64,000 nucleotides of DNA from Flavobacterium salmonis (GCF_903819435.1 NZ_CAIJDP010000057.1:62001-126000); one strand, 5' to 3'. Counted from the first letter of the stretch, positions 36,429-46,287 are shown. Program-made: numbers and translations. Notes: a model not told the origin generated them from the letters alone.

Positions 36429-37259
36429 ATGCAGCAAATTTTTAATTTCATTATAAGAAACAGTAATCGATTGCTGTTTTTGCTGCTTTTAGGTATTTCG
36501 TTGGCACTCACAATCCAATCTCACTCTTTTCACAGGAGCAGAATGATCAGTTCTGCTAACTTTATTAGCGGCGGCGTTTATGAAAAAATAAACAATGTAA
36601 ATGAGTATTTGAATTTGAGAACTGAAAATGACGAACTGGTACTTGAAAACGCAAGATTAAAAAGTCTTTTATTTAATAAAGAAGACACCACCAAAGCGCC
36701 AATGATTGATAGCATTAAAGGTGTCAAACCAGCTGATATCATTGTTTCGAAAGTAATTCATAATTCATATAGTACACATGAAAACTATATTACTTTGAAT
36801 TCCGGATCAAACGAAGGAGTCAAACAAGATATGGGGGTAATAAATAGTTTAGGCATTATTGGTATTGTAGACAATACTTCACCAAATTACTCAACCGTGA
36901 TTAGCATTCTGAATATGAAATCGCAGATTAATGCAAAACTAAAAAAATCAAATCATTTTGGTTCTCTAACCTGGGATGGAAAAAGCACAGGTACTGTACA
37001 ATTAACCGATGTTCCCAGACTGGCTTCTGTTAGAAAGGGAGATACTATTGTTACAGGTGGACAATCTGTAATTTTCCCTGAAAACATTAATATTGGTGTA
37101 GTTGATAAATATTATACCAACACAAAAACGACATTCTACACCATTGATGTCAAATTATTTAACGACATGACTAATTTAGGACATGTTTATATCATTAAAA
37201 GTAAGGGAAGGGAAGAACTAATTAATTTAGAAAACAAAAACAAGGAAAAAGATGAATAG
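36429..37259 (+). CDS. mreC: Rod shape-determining protein MreC
   Basis: A 276-residue periplasmic scaffold with one N-terminal membrane helix (about residues 12-27, LLFLLLLGISLALTI). A coiled coil follows (NEYLNLRTENDELVLENARLKSLL), then the two-barrel MreC core with LNSGSNEGVKQDMGVIN and VVDKYYTNTKTTFYTIDVKL. The stop codon overlaps mreD by eight bases. It links PBP2 and RodA to the MreB filament. Confidence 0.93.
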   Translation: MQQIFNFIIRNSNRLLFLLLLGISLALTIQSHSFHRSRMISSANFISGGVYEKINNVNEYLNLRTENDELVLENARLKSLLFNKEDTTKAPMIDSIKGVKPADIIVSKVIHNSYSTHENYITLNSGSNEGVKQDMGVINSLGIIGIVDNTSPNYSTVISILNMKSQINAKLKKSNHFGSLTWDGKSTGTVQLTDVPRLASVRKGDTIVTGGQSVIFPENINIGVVDKYYTNTKTTFYTIDVKLFNDMTNLGHVYIIKSKGREELINLENKNKEKDE

Positions 37260-37758
37260 CACATTGTTAGTCAATATTTTTCGATTTATTATGTTGCTGG
37301 CAATTCAGATTGTTATTTTTAATAATATGAATTTCCTAGGATACATAAGTCCTTTTCCGTATATTCTATATATCATTTTATATCCAGTAAACAGTAATAG
37401 AACCGGTTTAATAATTTCCAGTTTTTTATTAGGCCTTACTATGGACATGTTCTGTAATTCAGGTGGAATTCACGCTGCTTCATGCGTAATTTTATCGTAT
37501 TACAGACCTTATATTTTTAAGTTTTCCTTCGGATTAAGTTATGAATATCAAACTATAAAACTAAATGAGTCATTAACACCTGAACGATTTTCATTCATTT
37601 TGGTTTCTGTTTTACTACACCATATAGTATTATTTATTCTTCTGGCCTTTGAATTTAAATTCATCTTGGATATTTTACTCAGGACCCTATTCAGTTCTGT
37701 TTTCACGATACTCATTTCTATCATAATTATATATCTTATTAAGCCAAATAAACGATGA
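37252..37758 (+). CDS. mreD: Rod shape-determining protein MreD
   Basis: A 168-residue inner-membrane protein with about five hydrophobic segments. The identity rests mainly on position between mreC and the PBP2 gene, on size and on YPVNSNRTGLIISSFLLGLTMDMFCNSGGIHAASC, which fits the MreD region of Bacteroidota. It overlaps both neighbours by 4 to 8 bases, which supports translational coupling. Confidence 0.88.
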   Translation: MNSTLLVNIFRFIMLLAIQIVIFNNMNFLGYISPFPYILYIILYPVNSNRTGLIISSFLLGLTMDMFCNSGGIHAASCVILSYYRPYIFKFSFGLSYEYQTIKLNESLTPERFSFILVSVLLHHIVLFILLAFEFKFILDILLRTLFSSVFTILISIIIIYLIKPNKR

Positions 37759-39731
37759 GAAAAGTCCTGCTGCCCACTTTAATTATTATTGCAGCATCTT
37801 TGCTAGTGATCAGGATATTTTATTTGCAGGTTATTGATGATTCTTTCAAATTGAAATCAGAAAATAATGCTATTAAAATAAAATATGATTACCCTGAACG
37901 TGGCTATATTTACGACAGATACGGAAAACTGCTTGTTGCAAATCAATCTTCTTATGATATCATGGTAATTCCGAGGGATATTAAAGACGATCTTAATATT
38001 GCTGAATTCTGTGAGTTATTACACATTACAAAAGAAGACTACGAAAAAAGAGTAGCAAAAGCAAAGGTTTATAGTCCCAGATTACCTTCTGTATTTTTAC
38101 CCCAATTAAACAAAACAGAATTTGCCGCTTTTCAGGAGAAAATAAGAAAATATGAAGGTTTCTATTTTCAAAAACGATCCCTACGTGATTACGAAGTAGA
38201 TTATGGCGCTAATGTTTTTGGAGGTGTCACTCAGGTAAACGAAAGCCAGATTGCAAAAAACCCTTATTATAACAGTGGTGATTTAATTGGTAAACAAGGC
38301 GTTGAAGAAAGCTACGAAGAAGTACTGAGAGGGATAAAAGGCGTAAAATATATCCAAAAAGACAAGTATAATCGAGAAATTGGTTCCTATAAGGATGGGA
38401 AGTACGATACTATTGCGGTGCAAGGAGAAGATATTAATTTAACTATTGATGCTGAACTTCAAAAATACGGCGAAGAATTAATGATCAATAAACGAGGTGG
38501 TATTGTTGCTCTTGAACCTAAAACAGGTGAAATTCTAGCACTTGTTACCGCTCCTTCATATGATCCAGGTATTTTAGTTGGAAGGCAGCGTTCTAAAAAC
38601 TATACGCTGTTATATCATGACTCTATAGCAAAACCTTTATATGACAGAGGACTGTTAGCAGAGTATCCGCCAGGCTCACCTTTTAAAATCTTAACCGGTT
38701 TAGTTGCATTACAAGAAGGCGTAATCAATGAGCAGACTACTTTTATGTGTCATCACGGTTTTAGCTACGGAAGAGGACGTTTTATGAAATGCCATGGTTT
38801 TGGACCGCATCAATTACATAATGGTATCTATAATTCATGTAATACCTATTTTGCCCAATCTTACATGCTTACCATCAACAAATACAATAATCCGGCAAAG
38901 GCAGTGGATGTTTGGAGCGATCACGTTAAAAGTTTTGGACTTGGTCAGTTTATGGGCTATGATTTGCCAACCGGTAAAAGAGGAAATATTCCTACTTCAA
39001 AAACGTATAAAAAAATATATCCTAATGGAGGCTGGCGAAGCACTACGATTGTATCAAATGCAATTGGTCAGGGGGAAGTTTTGATGACTCCAATTCAATT
39101 AGCAAATATGATGGCAACTGTTGCCAATCAGGGATATTATTATACGCCTCATATTATCAAAAAAATAGAAGGCAAAAAGATTGATGCAAAGTTTACTACT
39201 AAACACGTAACAACCATCGATAAAAAATATTTCCCCCCTGTTATTAGTGGGCTATTCGATGTTTATAATCTAGGTACTGCACATGGTTTAAATGTGCCCG
39301 GAATTGATATTTGTGGAAAAACGGGAACAGCTGAAAATTATGCCAAAATAAACGGTAAAAGAGAAAAACTTAAAGATCACTCTATTTTTGTGGCTTTTGC
39401 ACCTAAAGATAACCCGAAAATCGCCATTGCCATTATGATTGAAAATGGAGGATTTGGAGCAACAGTAGCAGGTCCAATTGCGAGTTTAATGATTGAAAAA
39501 TATTTAAAAAGAAAAATTTCAAGAACCGATTTAGAAGTTAGGGTTTTAAACAAAAGTTTACAAAGTGAATATGCAAAATTAGGCGGACTTTCAGAAGTTA
39601 TTAAGAAAGATCTAAGAACAAAGGACTCTATTGCAAATGCCATTAAGCTAAATATACAAAGAAAAGATTCTATCGCAAAAAGCAAAAAAATAATTTCAAA
39701 AACTAAAGTAGATTCTATCAAACGAAATTAA
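37755..39731 (+). CDS. mrdA: Penicillin-binding protein 2, peptidoglycan transpeptidase
   Basis: A 658-residue class B PBP of the elongation machinery. It has one N-terminal membrane helix, a pedestal with the RGYIYDRYGKLLA-like motif near residue 52, and a transpeptidase domain. The catalytic serine is in SPFK (PPGSPFKILTG, near residue 309), SxN is SCN and KTG is in CGKTGTAEN. The last 45 residues form a Lys/Ser-rich tail with repeated KDSIA words, beyond the usual domain end. It overlaps mreD by four bases and precedes rodA. Confidence 0.95.
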   Translation: MRKVLLPTLIIIAASLLVIRIFYLQVIDDSFKLKSENNAIKIKYDYPERGYIYDRYGKLLVANQSSYDIMVIPRDIKDDLNIAEFCELLHITKEDYEKRVAKAKVYSPRLPSVFLPQLNKTEFAAFQEKIRKYEGFYFQKRSLRDYEVDYGANVFGGVTQVNESQIAKNPYYNSGDLIGKQGVEESYEEVLRGIKGVKYIQKDKYNREIGSYKDGKYDTIAVQGEDINLTIDAELQKYGEELMINKRGGIVALEPKTGEILALVTAPSYDPGILVGRQRSKNYTLLYHDSIAKPLYDRGLLAEYPPGSPFKILTGLVALQEGVINEQTTFMCHHGFSYGRGRFMKCHGFGPHQLHNGIYNSCNTYFAQSYMLTINKYNNPAKAVDVWSDHVKSFGLGQFMGYDLPTGKRGNIPTSKTYKKIYPNGGWRSTTIVSNAIGQGEVLMTPIQLANMMATVANQGYYYTPHIIKKIEGKKIDAKFTTKHVTTIDKKYFPPVISGLFDVYNLGTAHGLNVPGIDICGKTGTAENYAKINGKREKLKDHSIFVAFAPKDNPKIAIAIMIENGGFGATVAGPIASLMIEKYLKRKISRTDLEVRVLNKSLQSEYAKLGGLSEVIKKDLRTKDSIANAIKLNIQRKDSIAKSKKIISKTKVDSIKRN

Positions 39732-39749
39732 TAAGGACTTCCATTTCAA

Positions 39750-40985
39750 ATGAAAAATCAAAGCGTAAAAAATAATATTGATTGGATAAGTGTTATTATC
39801 TACAGTGTTCTGGTTATTCTGGGCTGGCTAAATATATATTCATCTTCCCTTTCTTCTACAGAAGGAACTTATGAAAAGCAGTTAATATTTATCGCCTGTA
39901 CGATACCATTAATTTTCATTGTTTTGTTTGTTGATGGAAAATTCTATGAAAAATATGCCAGTATTATTTTTGGGGTTTCACTACTATCATTGGCCGGATT
40001 ATTTCTATTTGGAAAAACAATTGCCGGACAAAGATGCTGGTATGCCATAGGAAGTTTTACACTTCAGCCTTCAGAATTTGCAAAAGCAGCTACATCATTG
40101 GCATTGGCTAAATATCTAAGCGACACACAGATTAATTTAAAAGAAACTAATCGCCAAATTCAGGCACTTGCCATAATATTCCTGCCTGTAATTTTGATTT
40201 TACCGCAACCAGATCCCGGGAGCGCTTTAATTTATAGTATTTTTATTATTGTTTTATATCGGGAAGGTCTTCCATCCTGGTATGTCTGGACAGGTTTTAT
40301 CACTATCCTTTTATTTGTATTAACACTCATTTTAGAACCTTACGTTGTTATTTTACTTGCATTGGCGGTACTTATTATTATATATTTTAAAGGACGGACA
40401 GTTGATCGAAACATTATATTAAGCAGCATACTTCTGGCTATTATTTCGGCTTTTGTTTTTTCTGTAAATTATGTTTTTGAACATGTGTTTAAACAACATC
40501 ACAGAGACCGTTTCAACATATTATTAGGAAAAACGGTTGATATGAAAGGTATTGGATACAATACTAATCAATCTGAAATTGCTATTGGATCTGGTGGGTG
40601 GCTTGGAAAAGGGTTTTTAGAAGGAACCCAAACAAAAGGTGGTTTTGTCCCTGAACAGCACACAGATTATATATTTACAACTGTGGGTGAAGAATGGGGT
40701 TTTGCCGGCTCCTTTATTGTTATTGCCTTATTTGCCGGATTACTTTTAAGAATTATTTATTTAGCCGAAAGGCAAAAAACAAAATTTAGCCGGGTATACG
40801 GATATTGTGTTGCAGGAATTTTATTCATTCACTTTTTTGTAAACATTGCCATGGTAGTCGGTATTTTTCCAACAATTGGAGTTCCTTTGCCTTTCTTTTC
40901 TTATGGTGGATCCGGACTATGGGGATTTACGATTTTGCTTTTTATATTCTTAAAAATGGATGCCAATAAAGTCAATGAATGGTAA
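39750..40985 (+). CDS. rodA: Rod shape-determining glycosyltransferase RodA
   Basis: A 411-residue SEDS-family membrane protein with about ten hydrophobic segments. It polymerises lipid II glycans together with PBP2. Family motifs are GQRCWYAIGSFTLQPSEFAK, LPQPDPGSALI and, at the end, PTIGVPLPFFSYGGSGLW. It ends the mre cluster, with a terminator that is shared with the converging gene. Confidence 0.95.
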   Translation: MKNQSVKNNIDWISVIIYSVLVILGWLNIYSSSLSSTEGTYEKQLIFIACTIPLIFIVLFVDGKFYEKYASIIFGVSLLSLAGLFLFGKTIAGQRCWYAIGSFTLQPSEFAKAATSLALAKYLSDTQINLKETNRQIQALAIIFLPVILILPQPDPGSALIYSIFIIVLYREGLPSWYVWTGFITILLFVLTLILEPYVVILLALAVLIIIYFKGRTVDRNIILSSILLAIISAFVFSVNYVFEHVFKQHHRDRFNILLGKTVDMKGIGYNTNQSEIAIGSGGWLGKGFLEGTQTKGGFVPEQHTDYIFTTVGEEWGFAGSFIVIALFAGLLLRIIYLAERQKTKFSRVYGYCVAGILFIHFFVNIAMVVGIFPTIGVPLPFFSYGGSGLWGFTILLFIFLKMDANKVNEW

Positions 40986-40997
40986 CCAAAAAAATAA

Positions 40998-41030
40998 AAA
41001 AATCCGAAGTATAAAGCTTCGGATTTTTTT
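40998..41030. terminator. Bidirectional terminator after rodA
   Basis: Stem AATCCGAAG/CTTCGGATT flanked by A and T runs, between converging rodA and the SHOCT gene. Confidence 0.85.
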
Positions 41031-41031
41031 A

Positions 41032-41745
41032 TTACATATAACTTAAAATTTCTTTTTTATAAGCATCATACTCTCCCTGCAGAATCAAGCCATTATCCAA
41101 TAACTTTTTATAATTCTGTAATTTATCAAAAAGTTCTTCTTTTGACAAATCACTTAGTTTGCGTTCCCCAGTTGAAGCAGGAATTGGCTGGATTGTCTCA
41201 AAAGTTTCATACGGAGTTGTTGCCGGAATAATTTCTGCAAAATTTGACACTTCTTCCGTTTCAACCTCTTCAATATCATCTTCAACAATGCTTTCGCTTT
41301 CTACTTCTGGCTTTGCATTTTCAAAAACCGGCGCTTCAATAGTTACCGGATTTTTTAGCAAATCTAATTGTTCTTTTGCGTAAGTATATATTTTTCTAGC
41401 CTGAATTTTTGGGATATAATCTATCGAAATTGAGAAATCAGTATTTGTGTTAAATGAGAATTCTGAGCCCAGAATATTTTCTTTTACAAAAGCACCCGCT
41501 ATATTGTCCCAGGTATAATCTGTAAAATCCATCGAAAGCCCTAAGTTTTTAGGCTCACAAATAATAATTCTTTTATTCGTTAATACAATACTGTCAGGAA
41601 AAACAGTAATTGCTGGTTTTTTTTGAACCGCGATATACCCTACTTCTTCTCCCTTCATTAATAAATCACTGAGTTTTGAAGTAATTTTTTCAATTGCTTT
41701 CGGATCTTGTTCTTCGTTCAGAAATTTTTTAAATTGTTCTTTCAT
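41032..41745 (-). CDS. Bacterial PH-like domain protein with C-terminal SHOCT
   Basis: A 237-residue cytoplasmic protein. The first 125 residues resemble a bacterial pleckstrin-homology-like domain (IVLTNKRIIICEPK, DYTWDNIAGAFVKE). A linker rich in Glu, Ser and Pro follows (130-195). The last 35 residues (KLQNYKKLLDNGLILQGEYDAYKKEIL) are a SHOCT oligomerisation motif. The function is unknown. It is the last gene on the minus strand before the rodA terminator. Confidence 0.75.
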   Translation of the reverse strand: MKEQFKKFLNEEQDPKAIEKITSKLSDLLMKGEEVGYIAVQKKPAITVFPDSIVLTNKRIIICEPKNLGLSMDFTDYTWDNIAGAFVKENILGSEFSFNTNTDFSISIDYIPKIQARKIYTYAKEQLDLLKNPVTIEAPVFENAKPEVESESIVEDDIEEVETEEVSNFAEIIPATTPYETFETIQPIPASTGERKLSDLSKEELFDKLQNYKKLLDNGLILQGEYDAYKKEILSYM

Positions 41746-41850
41746 ATTCTATAAACTACTAAGTTGCAAATTAATTGAGTGTTATGTTTTTGACATTCCT
41801 TACAAATGTAATGCCTAATTTTCTAATTGCTCCGCCCGTTCGGTAAAATT

Positions 41851-42219
41851 TTACCCCGGGTCGATAATTTCATTCTGAATTTTCTTTGTCAAACTTTTGA
41901 AAACCAATTCGTACGAATGATCAATAAGTTCTTTAACAAAAGATGTCGGTAAATTTCCGTTTAATGCAATCGTATTCCAATGCACTTTGCTCATGTGAAA
42001 TCCCGGTTTAATTTCGTCATATTCTGCTCTGAGTTCCTGCGCACGTTCCGGATCGCATTTCAAATTAGCTGAAGCTTCATTCTTTTCCCATTGGGATAAA
42101 GAAGATAAGGCAAACATTTTTCCGCCAACCTTAAACACCAGAGTATCTTCATCAAAAGGAAAATGTTCTGTTACGCCTTTTTTAGAAAGGCAATATTCGT
42201 AATATGTTTCTAAATTCAT
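41851..42219 (-). CDS. MmcQ/YjbR family protein
   Basis: A 122-residue small protein with CLSKKGVTEHFPFDEDTLVFKVGGKMFALSSL and MSKVHWNTIALNG, typical of the MmcQ/YjbR (CyaY-like fold) family. Members are proposed to bind DNA; the role is not established. It is six bases after the DUF4260 gene and likely part of the same transcript. Confidence 0.85.
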   Translation of the reverse strand: MNLETYYEYCLSKKGVTEHFPFDEDTLVFKVGGKMFALSSLSQWEKNEASANLKCDPERAQELRAEYDEIKPGFHMSKVHWNTIALNGNLPTSFVKELIDHSYELVFKSLTKKIQNEIIDPG

Positions 42220-42225
42220 GATTGC

Positions 42226-42579
42226 TTATTTACCAATTTCACCTAAATGAGTGTATTTAAAACCTTTTTCATATTTGAGACCATAACCAAAAATCCGATC
42301 CATTGCAGAATGTGAAAGTAAAATAATTCCGGCTAATTGCAAGTCTTCAATTTTAAAATACGACCCTAAAATATAAAATAAAACTGCAATTCCTTTATGA
42401 TGAAATACATTATAAAAAAATGCTCCGCTTTTGTCTCCAAATATATAACCCAGCATCGATACATCAGGACCTAAAATTAAAACTAATAACCACCACCATT
42501 CAAAACTTAAAAGACTGAACAAATAGATTCCGAGAATAAATAAAGCAGTTTCCTCTAACTTGATAATTATATTCATCAT
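42226..42579 (-). CDS. DUF4260 membrane protein
   Basis: A 117-residue protein with four hydrophobic segments. LGPDVSMLGYIFGDKSGAFFYNVFHHKG and SAMDRIFGYGLKYEKGFKYTHLGEIG match the DUF4260 family, whose function is unknown. It overlaps the upstream acetyltransferase stop codon by four bases (ATGA), so both are translated together. Confidence 0.8.
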   Translation of the reverse strand: MMNIIIKLEETALFILGIYLFSLLSFEWWWLLVLILGPDVSMLGYIFGDKSGAFFYNVFHHKGIAVLFYILGSYFKIEDLQLAGIILLSHSAMDRIFGYGLKYEKGFKYTHLGEIGK

Positions 42580-42980
42580 AATATTTTTTCCATCATTTTT
42601 TCAGGATGGTTGAGTTTTGTAAATCCGAATTTTTCATATAAAAAGTGTGCATCTGTTGTTGCGAGACGCCAGATTTTGATATCTTTCAGTAACGGTTCCT
42701 TCATCATATTTTCAATTAAAATTGACGAATATCCTTTTCCACGATGCTCTTCTGTAATAAAAACATCCATTACATATCCAAAAACAACATAATCTGTAAT
42801 TACTCTTGCAAAACCAATTTGTTTGTCATCCAAATAAATTCCAAAACAAACCGAAGCATCAATCGTAGTTTGTACTTCATCTATTGTTCTTCCGGCAGCC
42901 CAGTAAATATCTTTTAGAAAATTTTGAATGAACAAAATATCAAGTTTGCTTTTATCTGTAGAGATGGTAATCTGATTCAT
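42576..42980 (-). CDS. GNAT family N-acetyltransferase
   Basis: A 134-residue acetyltransferase. The acetyl-CoA binding motif is EEHRGKGYSSILIENMM near residue 85, with DDKQIGFARVITDY before it and FLYEKFGFTKL near the end. The start at 42980 (MNQITISTDKSKLD) is preferred; a longer frame to 43010 adds no conserved residues. The substrate is unknown. Confidence 0.85.
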   Translation of the reverse strand: MNQITISTDKSKLDILFIQNFLKDIYWAAGRTIDEVQTTIDASVCFGIYLDDKQIGFARVITDYVVFGYVMDVFITEEHRGKGYSSILIENMMKEPLLKDIKIWRLATTDAHFLYEKFGFTKLNHPEKMMEKIL

Positions 42981-43096
42981 AATTTTTGAACATTCTATTC
43001 TTTTAAACAATTTTTTTAAGCTGTTTCGTATTCATTACATTTTCATTTCTTTATCGTTTTTAATTGGCTGAAAAAAAACGAAGAGCACTACTAAAG

Positions 43097-43873
43097 TTAC
43101 AGTTGAAAGTTTGAAATAGCATACAAAACAGGCTTGCTGGGACTTGCATCATTTTCAAAAGAAGCAATTTGCAGATTGAGCAAATAATCCCCATCCTGAA
43201 TTTCGTTTGGTACAAAAATCATTTCTGTAATTGTCGCATCTAAAAGCGCATCGCTGTTTAAATTATGTGTATTCTTAACATTCCAAAAAGCTTTGTGTGC
43301 CAATAATTTCCCTTCATCATGCTCACGATCAACACTTGGCAAGTCAATTAACAAATGCTGAATTTCGCTTTCGCGGATAAAAATCGCGGCTTCTTCAGAC
43401 AAATAGGGAGGATTTGTATTTGAATACTTTCTTGATTTTTTATCTTTTAGATTGGGAAGCGTTCTGATGATAATCGCTTCTGTTTTTGAAAAACCCGAAA
43501 CATTCATAACTTTTGAAATCTGCTCTTTCGTAATCACAAAATCTTCTCCCGTTTTTTCAGGCTCAACAGTAATTAATCTCGCAAAAAAGAAAAACTTTCT
43601 TAAAGACTGATTTATACTGTAAAAATCTTTGGTAATATGTCCCAGACATTCTGTATGTGTCCCGTGCCCATGCGGATTAAAAAAGATATTATTGAAGTTG
43701 GTAGATGATTTCCCTTCAGAAACTTTCCCTATCCAGTCACCAAAAACTACTGGTTCAATAGCTGGTTTTTCGATGTACCACGCAATTGGATTTTCCTCAG
43801 TATTTGTTAACGGAATAGAAATATCAATAGGCTTTGATAAGTCGATTTCAAAATTGCTGATTTTTGCTATCAT
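43097..43873 (-). CDS. Cyclase family protein (kynurenine formamidase-like)
   Basis: A 258-residue metal-dependent hydrolase-like protein. The metal-binding HGTH motif lies in NPHGHGTHTECLGH near residue 70, and LLIDLPSVDREHDEGKLLAHKAFW contains further family residues. Members include kynurenine formamidases, but the substrate here is not known. The ATG at 43873 is preferred over an upstream TTG. It lies 21 bases after hemW on the same strand. Confidence 0.8.
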   Translation of the reverse strand: MIAKISNFEIDLSKPIDISIPLTNTEENPIAWYIEKPAIEPVVFGDWIGKVSEGKSSTNFNNIFFNPHGHGTHTECLGHITKDFYSINQSLRKFFFFARLITVEPEKTGEDFVITKEQISKVMNVSGFSKTEAIIIRTLPNLKDKKSRKYSNTNPPYLSEEAAIFIRESEIQHLLIDLPSVDREHDEGKLLAHKAFWNVKNTHNLNSDALLDATITEMIFVPNEIQDGDYLLNLQIASFENDASPSKPVLYAISNFQL

Positions 43874-43894
43874 ATTGTTTAACCGCAAGGTTTA

Positions 43895-45031
43895 TTATTC
43901 TTCCAAATTTAAGTAAAAGAGATCACTTGCTATTCCATCGGTTAAGAATTTTCCTTTAGCTGTAGGTTTCAAAATATTATTTTCAATCGAAACCAAGTCA
44001 TCATTTAAAAATTTCTTGCTTTGTTTTTGCAAATAATTCAAATAATCCAAGCCAAATTCATTCTCTATTCGATCTAATGAAACACCCCAAATAGTTCGTA
44101 AACCTGTCATAATATATTCATTATAACGATCTGAAACGGTTAGAATTTCAGTTTCTATAGGCAAAACATTTTCCTGAATAGATTTTAAGTACAATGAATT
44201 ATTTGCGACATTCCAGCCTCTTTTTTCTCCATCATAGCTATGCGCCGAAGGGCCTATTCCTATGTATTTTTTTCCTAACCAGTAAGCCGAATTGTTTTTG
44301 GAGAAATAATTTTCTTTTCCAAAATTCGATAATTCGTAATGGATGAAACCGTTTTTCTGAAGCATTTCAACCAAAATCATAAAATGATTTGAAGCTGCTT
44401 CATCTTGCGGTTCGGCAATTTTTCCGGTTTGAATTAATTTGCTCAAGGCAGTTTTCGGTTCAACTGTCAGCGCGTAACTCGAAATATGCGGAATGCCAAA
44501 ATCCAAAGCAGTCTGAATATTCTGTTTCCACATTTCGTCGCTCATTCCAGGGATTCCGTAAATCAAATCGAGCGAAATGTTCTCGAAGTATTTTGTCGCT
44601 TCTTCCAGACATTTTTTGGCTTCCGCCGAATTATGAGCACGATTCATCATCTTCAAATCGTCTTCATAGAAAGACTGAATTCCAATACTGAGACGATTTA
44701 CAGGACTTTTAGACAATTCTAAAATTCGTTCTGAAGACAAATCATCAGGATTTGCCTCAAGTGTAATTTCAGGTTTTTTGGTGACTTTGTAATTCCTGTA
44801 AACTTCTGAAATCAAAAAGTTGATTTCTTCATTATTTAAAACTGAAGGCGTTCCTCCTCCAAAATATATGGTCTCTACAATCTCATGCTCAAACTCCTTT
44901 TTACGCATGGCAATTTCTTTAGCTAATGCTAAAACCATATCGTCTTTCTTTTTCATTGAAGTTGAAAAATGAAAATCACAATAGTGGCAAGCTTGTTTAC
45001 AAAATGGTATATGAATGTAGATTCCAGACAT
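43895..45031 (-). CDS. hemW: Radical SAM heme chaperone HemW
   Basis: A 378-residue radical SAM protein. The cluster motif CKQACHYC (CxxxCxxC) is at residues 11-18, followed by YFGGGTPSVL and SIGIQSFYEDDLKMMNRAH. It lacks the extra residues of HemN that follow the CxxxCxxC cluster motif, and it has the short N-terminus typical of HemW, a heme-binding protein thought to deliver heme to cytochromes. It is the first gene of a minus-strand group with the cyclase gene. Confidence 0.92.
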   Translation of the reverse strand: MSGIYIHIPFCKQACHYCDFHFSTSMKKKDDMVLALAKEIAMRKKEFEHEIVETIYFGGGTPSVLNNEEINFLISEVYRNYKVTKKPEITLEANPDDLSSERILELSKSPVNRLSIGIQSFYEDDLKMMNRAHNSAEAKKCLEEATKYFENISLDLIYGIPGMSDEMWKQNIQTALDFGIPHISSYALTVEPKTALSKLIQTGKIAEPQDEAASNHFMILVEMLQKNGFIHYELSNFGKENYFSKNNSAYWLGKKYIGIGPSAHSYDGEKRGWNVANNSLYLKSIQENVLPIETEILTVSDRYNEYIMTGLRTIWGVSLDRIENEFGLDYLNYLQKQSKKFLNDDLVSIENNILKPTAKGKFLTDGIASDLFYLNLEE

Positions 45032-45083
45032 AAAATTATTATTTAATAAACTGAATATTCTTAATAAAGTATAAAATATTTAT

Positions 45084-45091
45084 TAGTTTTG
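45084..45091 (+). promoter_or_regulatory. Promoter -7 element TAGTTTTG for the lipoprotein gene
   Basis: A full TAnnTTTG match 21 bases before the ATG at 45113. Confidence 0.5.
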
Positions 45092-45112
45092 GCCAAATCT
45101 ATAAATTATATC

Positions 45113-45661
45113 ATGAAAAAAATTACTCAGTTGCTTCTTATTTTACCATTTTTATTATTTTCTTGTTCTTCAGATGATAGTTCAGAAAATAATGAGCCAA
45201 ATCCTGGTACATCACCTGAATTTGCTATGACTGCTACAATTAACGGAAAGTCATTTAAAGCAAATAATCCTTTCGGGACAAACTTGTATTCTTCAACTAA
45301 TATCTGGTCTTATTATCCTAAAGCAGACTTTGTGATGCTTCAAGGAAGACAAGGAGGTATTTTGGGTAATCCAGAAATCAATATTTGGTTAAAAAGAACA
45401 GATATTAAGGTTGGAACTTACAAATTTACTACAGATCAAGACAATCCAATTACTCATGCAATCGACTTAACAGACAGCGAAACAAATGAATTGGAGTATA
45501 CAAAAGAAGGTTCGATTACTATAACCGAAATTAACTCACAAAAGAAAGTTGTAAAAGGGAAATTTAATTTCACAACTTCTTCAACTTACACAGATCAAAA
45601 AGACACAAATTATACTGTTACAGATGGTACATTTAATTATCAGTACGAGGATATAAAATAA
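45113..45661 (+). CDS. Lipoprotein resembling DUF6252
   Basis: A 182-residue protein starting with a lipoprotein signal peptide (MKKITQLLLILPFLLFSC). A short acidic Ser/Asn linker (SSDDSSENNEPNPGTSP) is followed by a beta-rich domain that begins FAMTATINGKSFKA, a pattern of the DUF6252 family. The cysteine followed by Ser-Ser-Asp-Asp fits surface-exported lipoproteins of Bacteroidota. The function is unknown. The ATG at 45113 is chosen over an upstream frame start, because the promoter overlaps the latter. Confidence 0.75.
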   Translation: MKKITQLLLILPFLLFSCSSDDSSENNEPNPGTSPEFAMTATINGKSFKANNPFGTNLYSSTNIWSYYPKADFVMLQGRQGGILGNPEINIWLKRTDIKVGTYKFTTDQDNPITHAIDLTDSETNELEYTKEGSITITEINSQKKVVKGKFNFTTSSTYTDQKDTNYTVTDGTFNYQYEDIK

Positions 45662-45681
45662 TATTTGCAAATTTTACACAT

Positions 45682-45711
45682 TAGCCAGATTGATTAAAAT
45701 TAATCTGGCTA
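45682..45711. terminator. Terminator-like hairpin between converging genes
   Basis: Stem TAGCCAGATT/AATCTGGCTA with a 10-base loop. It overlaps the last codon of ruvC and lacks a long T run, so its efficiency is uncertain. Confidence 0.5.
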
Positions 45712-46263
45712 CTTTCTAATTTTATCCTCATTCTGTTTCACAAAAGCATCCCAGCCCGAATAACTTTTTCCGGCGACAACTTTTCCTGAATTGAAATGAT
45801 GGCAGACCGCAGCTGCCAAACCATCAGTTGAGTCGAGATTTTTGGGTAATTCTTTTAAGCCTAAAAGTTGCTGAAGCATTTTGGCAACCTGCTCTTTACT
45901 GGCATTTCCGTTTCCGGTAATCGCCATTTTTATTTTTTTAGGTTCGTATTCCGTAATTGGAATGTCTCTTGAAAGCCCAGCTGCCATTGCAACACCTTGT
46001 GCACGGCCTAATTTCAGCATAGACTGAACGTTTTTTCCAAAGAAAGGCGCTTCTATCGCAATTTCATCGGGATGATGCGTTTCAATTAATTCGATAGTTC
46101 TTTCAAAGATGATTTTTAATTTTTGGTAATGATTGTCGTATTTAGAAAGCTGCAATTCGTTCAACTGCAAAAATTCCATTTTTTTATTGGTTACTTTAAT
46201 CAGTCCAAAACCCATAATCGTGGTTCCGGGATCAATACCTAATATGATGCGTTCTTTTGTCAA
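45709..46263 (-). CDS. ruvC: Holliday junction resolvase RuvC
   Basis: A 184-residue nuclease that resolves recombination intermediates. The catalytic acidic residues are in IILGIDPGTT, IAIEAPFFGKN and STDGLAAAVCHHF, in the usual order. No ATG is available near the start; the TTG at 46263 (reading MTKERIILGIDPG) is the best choice. A further TTG at 46287 would add eight residues of repeat-derived sequence. Confidence 0.93.
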   Translation of the reverse strand: MTKERIILGIDPGTTIMGFGLIKVTNKKMEFLQLNELQLSKYDNHYQKLKIIFERTIELIETHHPDEIAIEAPFFGKNVQSMLKLGRAQGVAMAAGLSRDIPITEYEPKKIKMAITGNGNASKEQVAKMLQQLLGLKELPKNLDSTDGLAAAVCHHFNSGKVVAGKSYSGWDAFVKQNEDKIRK

Positions 46264-46287
46264 GTGTTTTTTGTTTGGGTTACACAA

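Noticed and set aside
45089..45112. Longer N-terminus for the lipoprotein (start at 45089)
   Set aside because: The promoter -7 element overlaps this start, and the lipoprotein signal peptide begins at the ATG at 45113.
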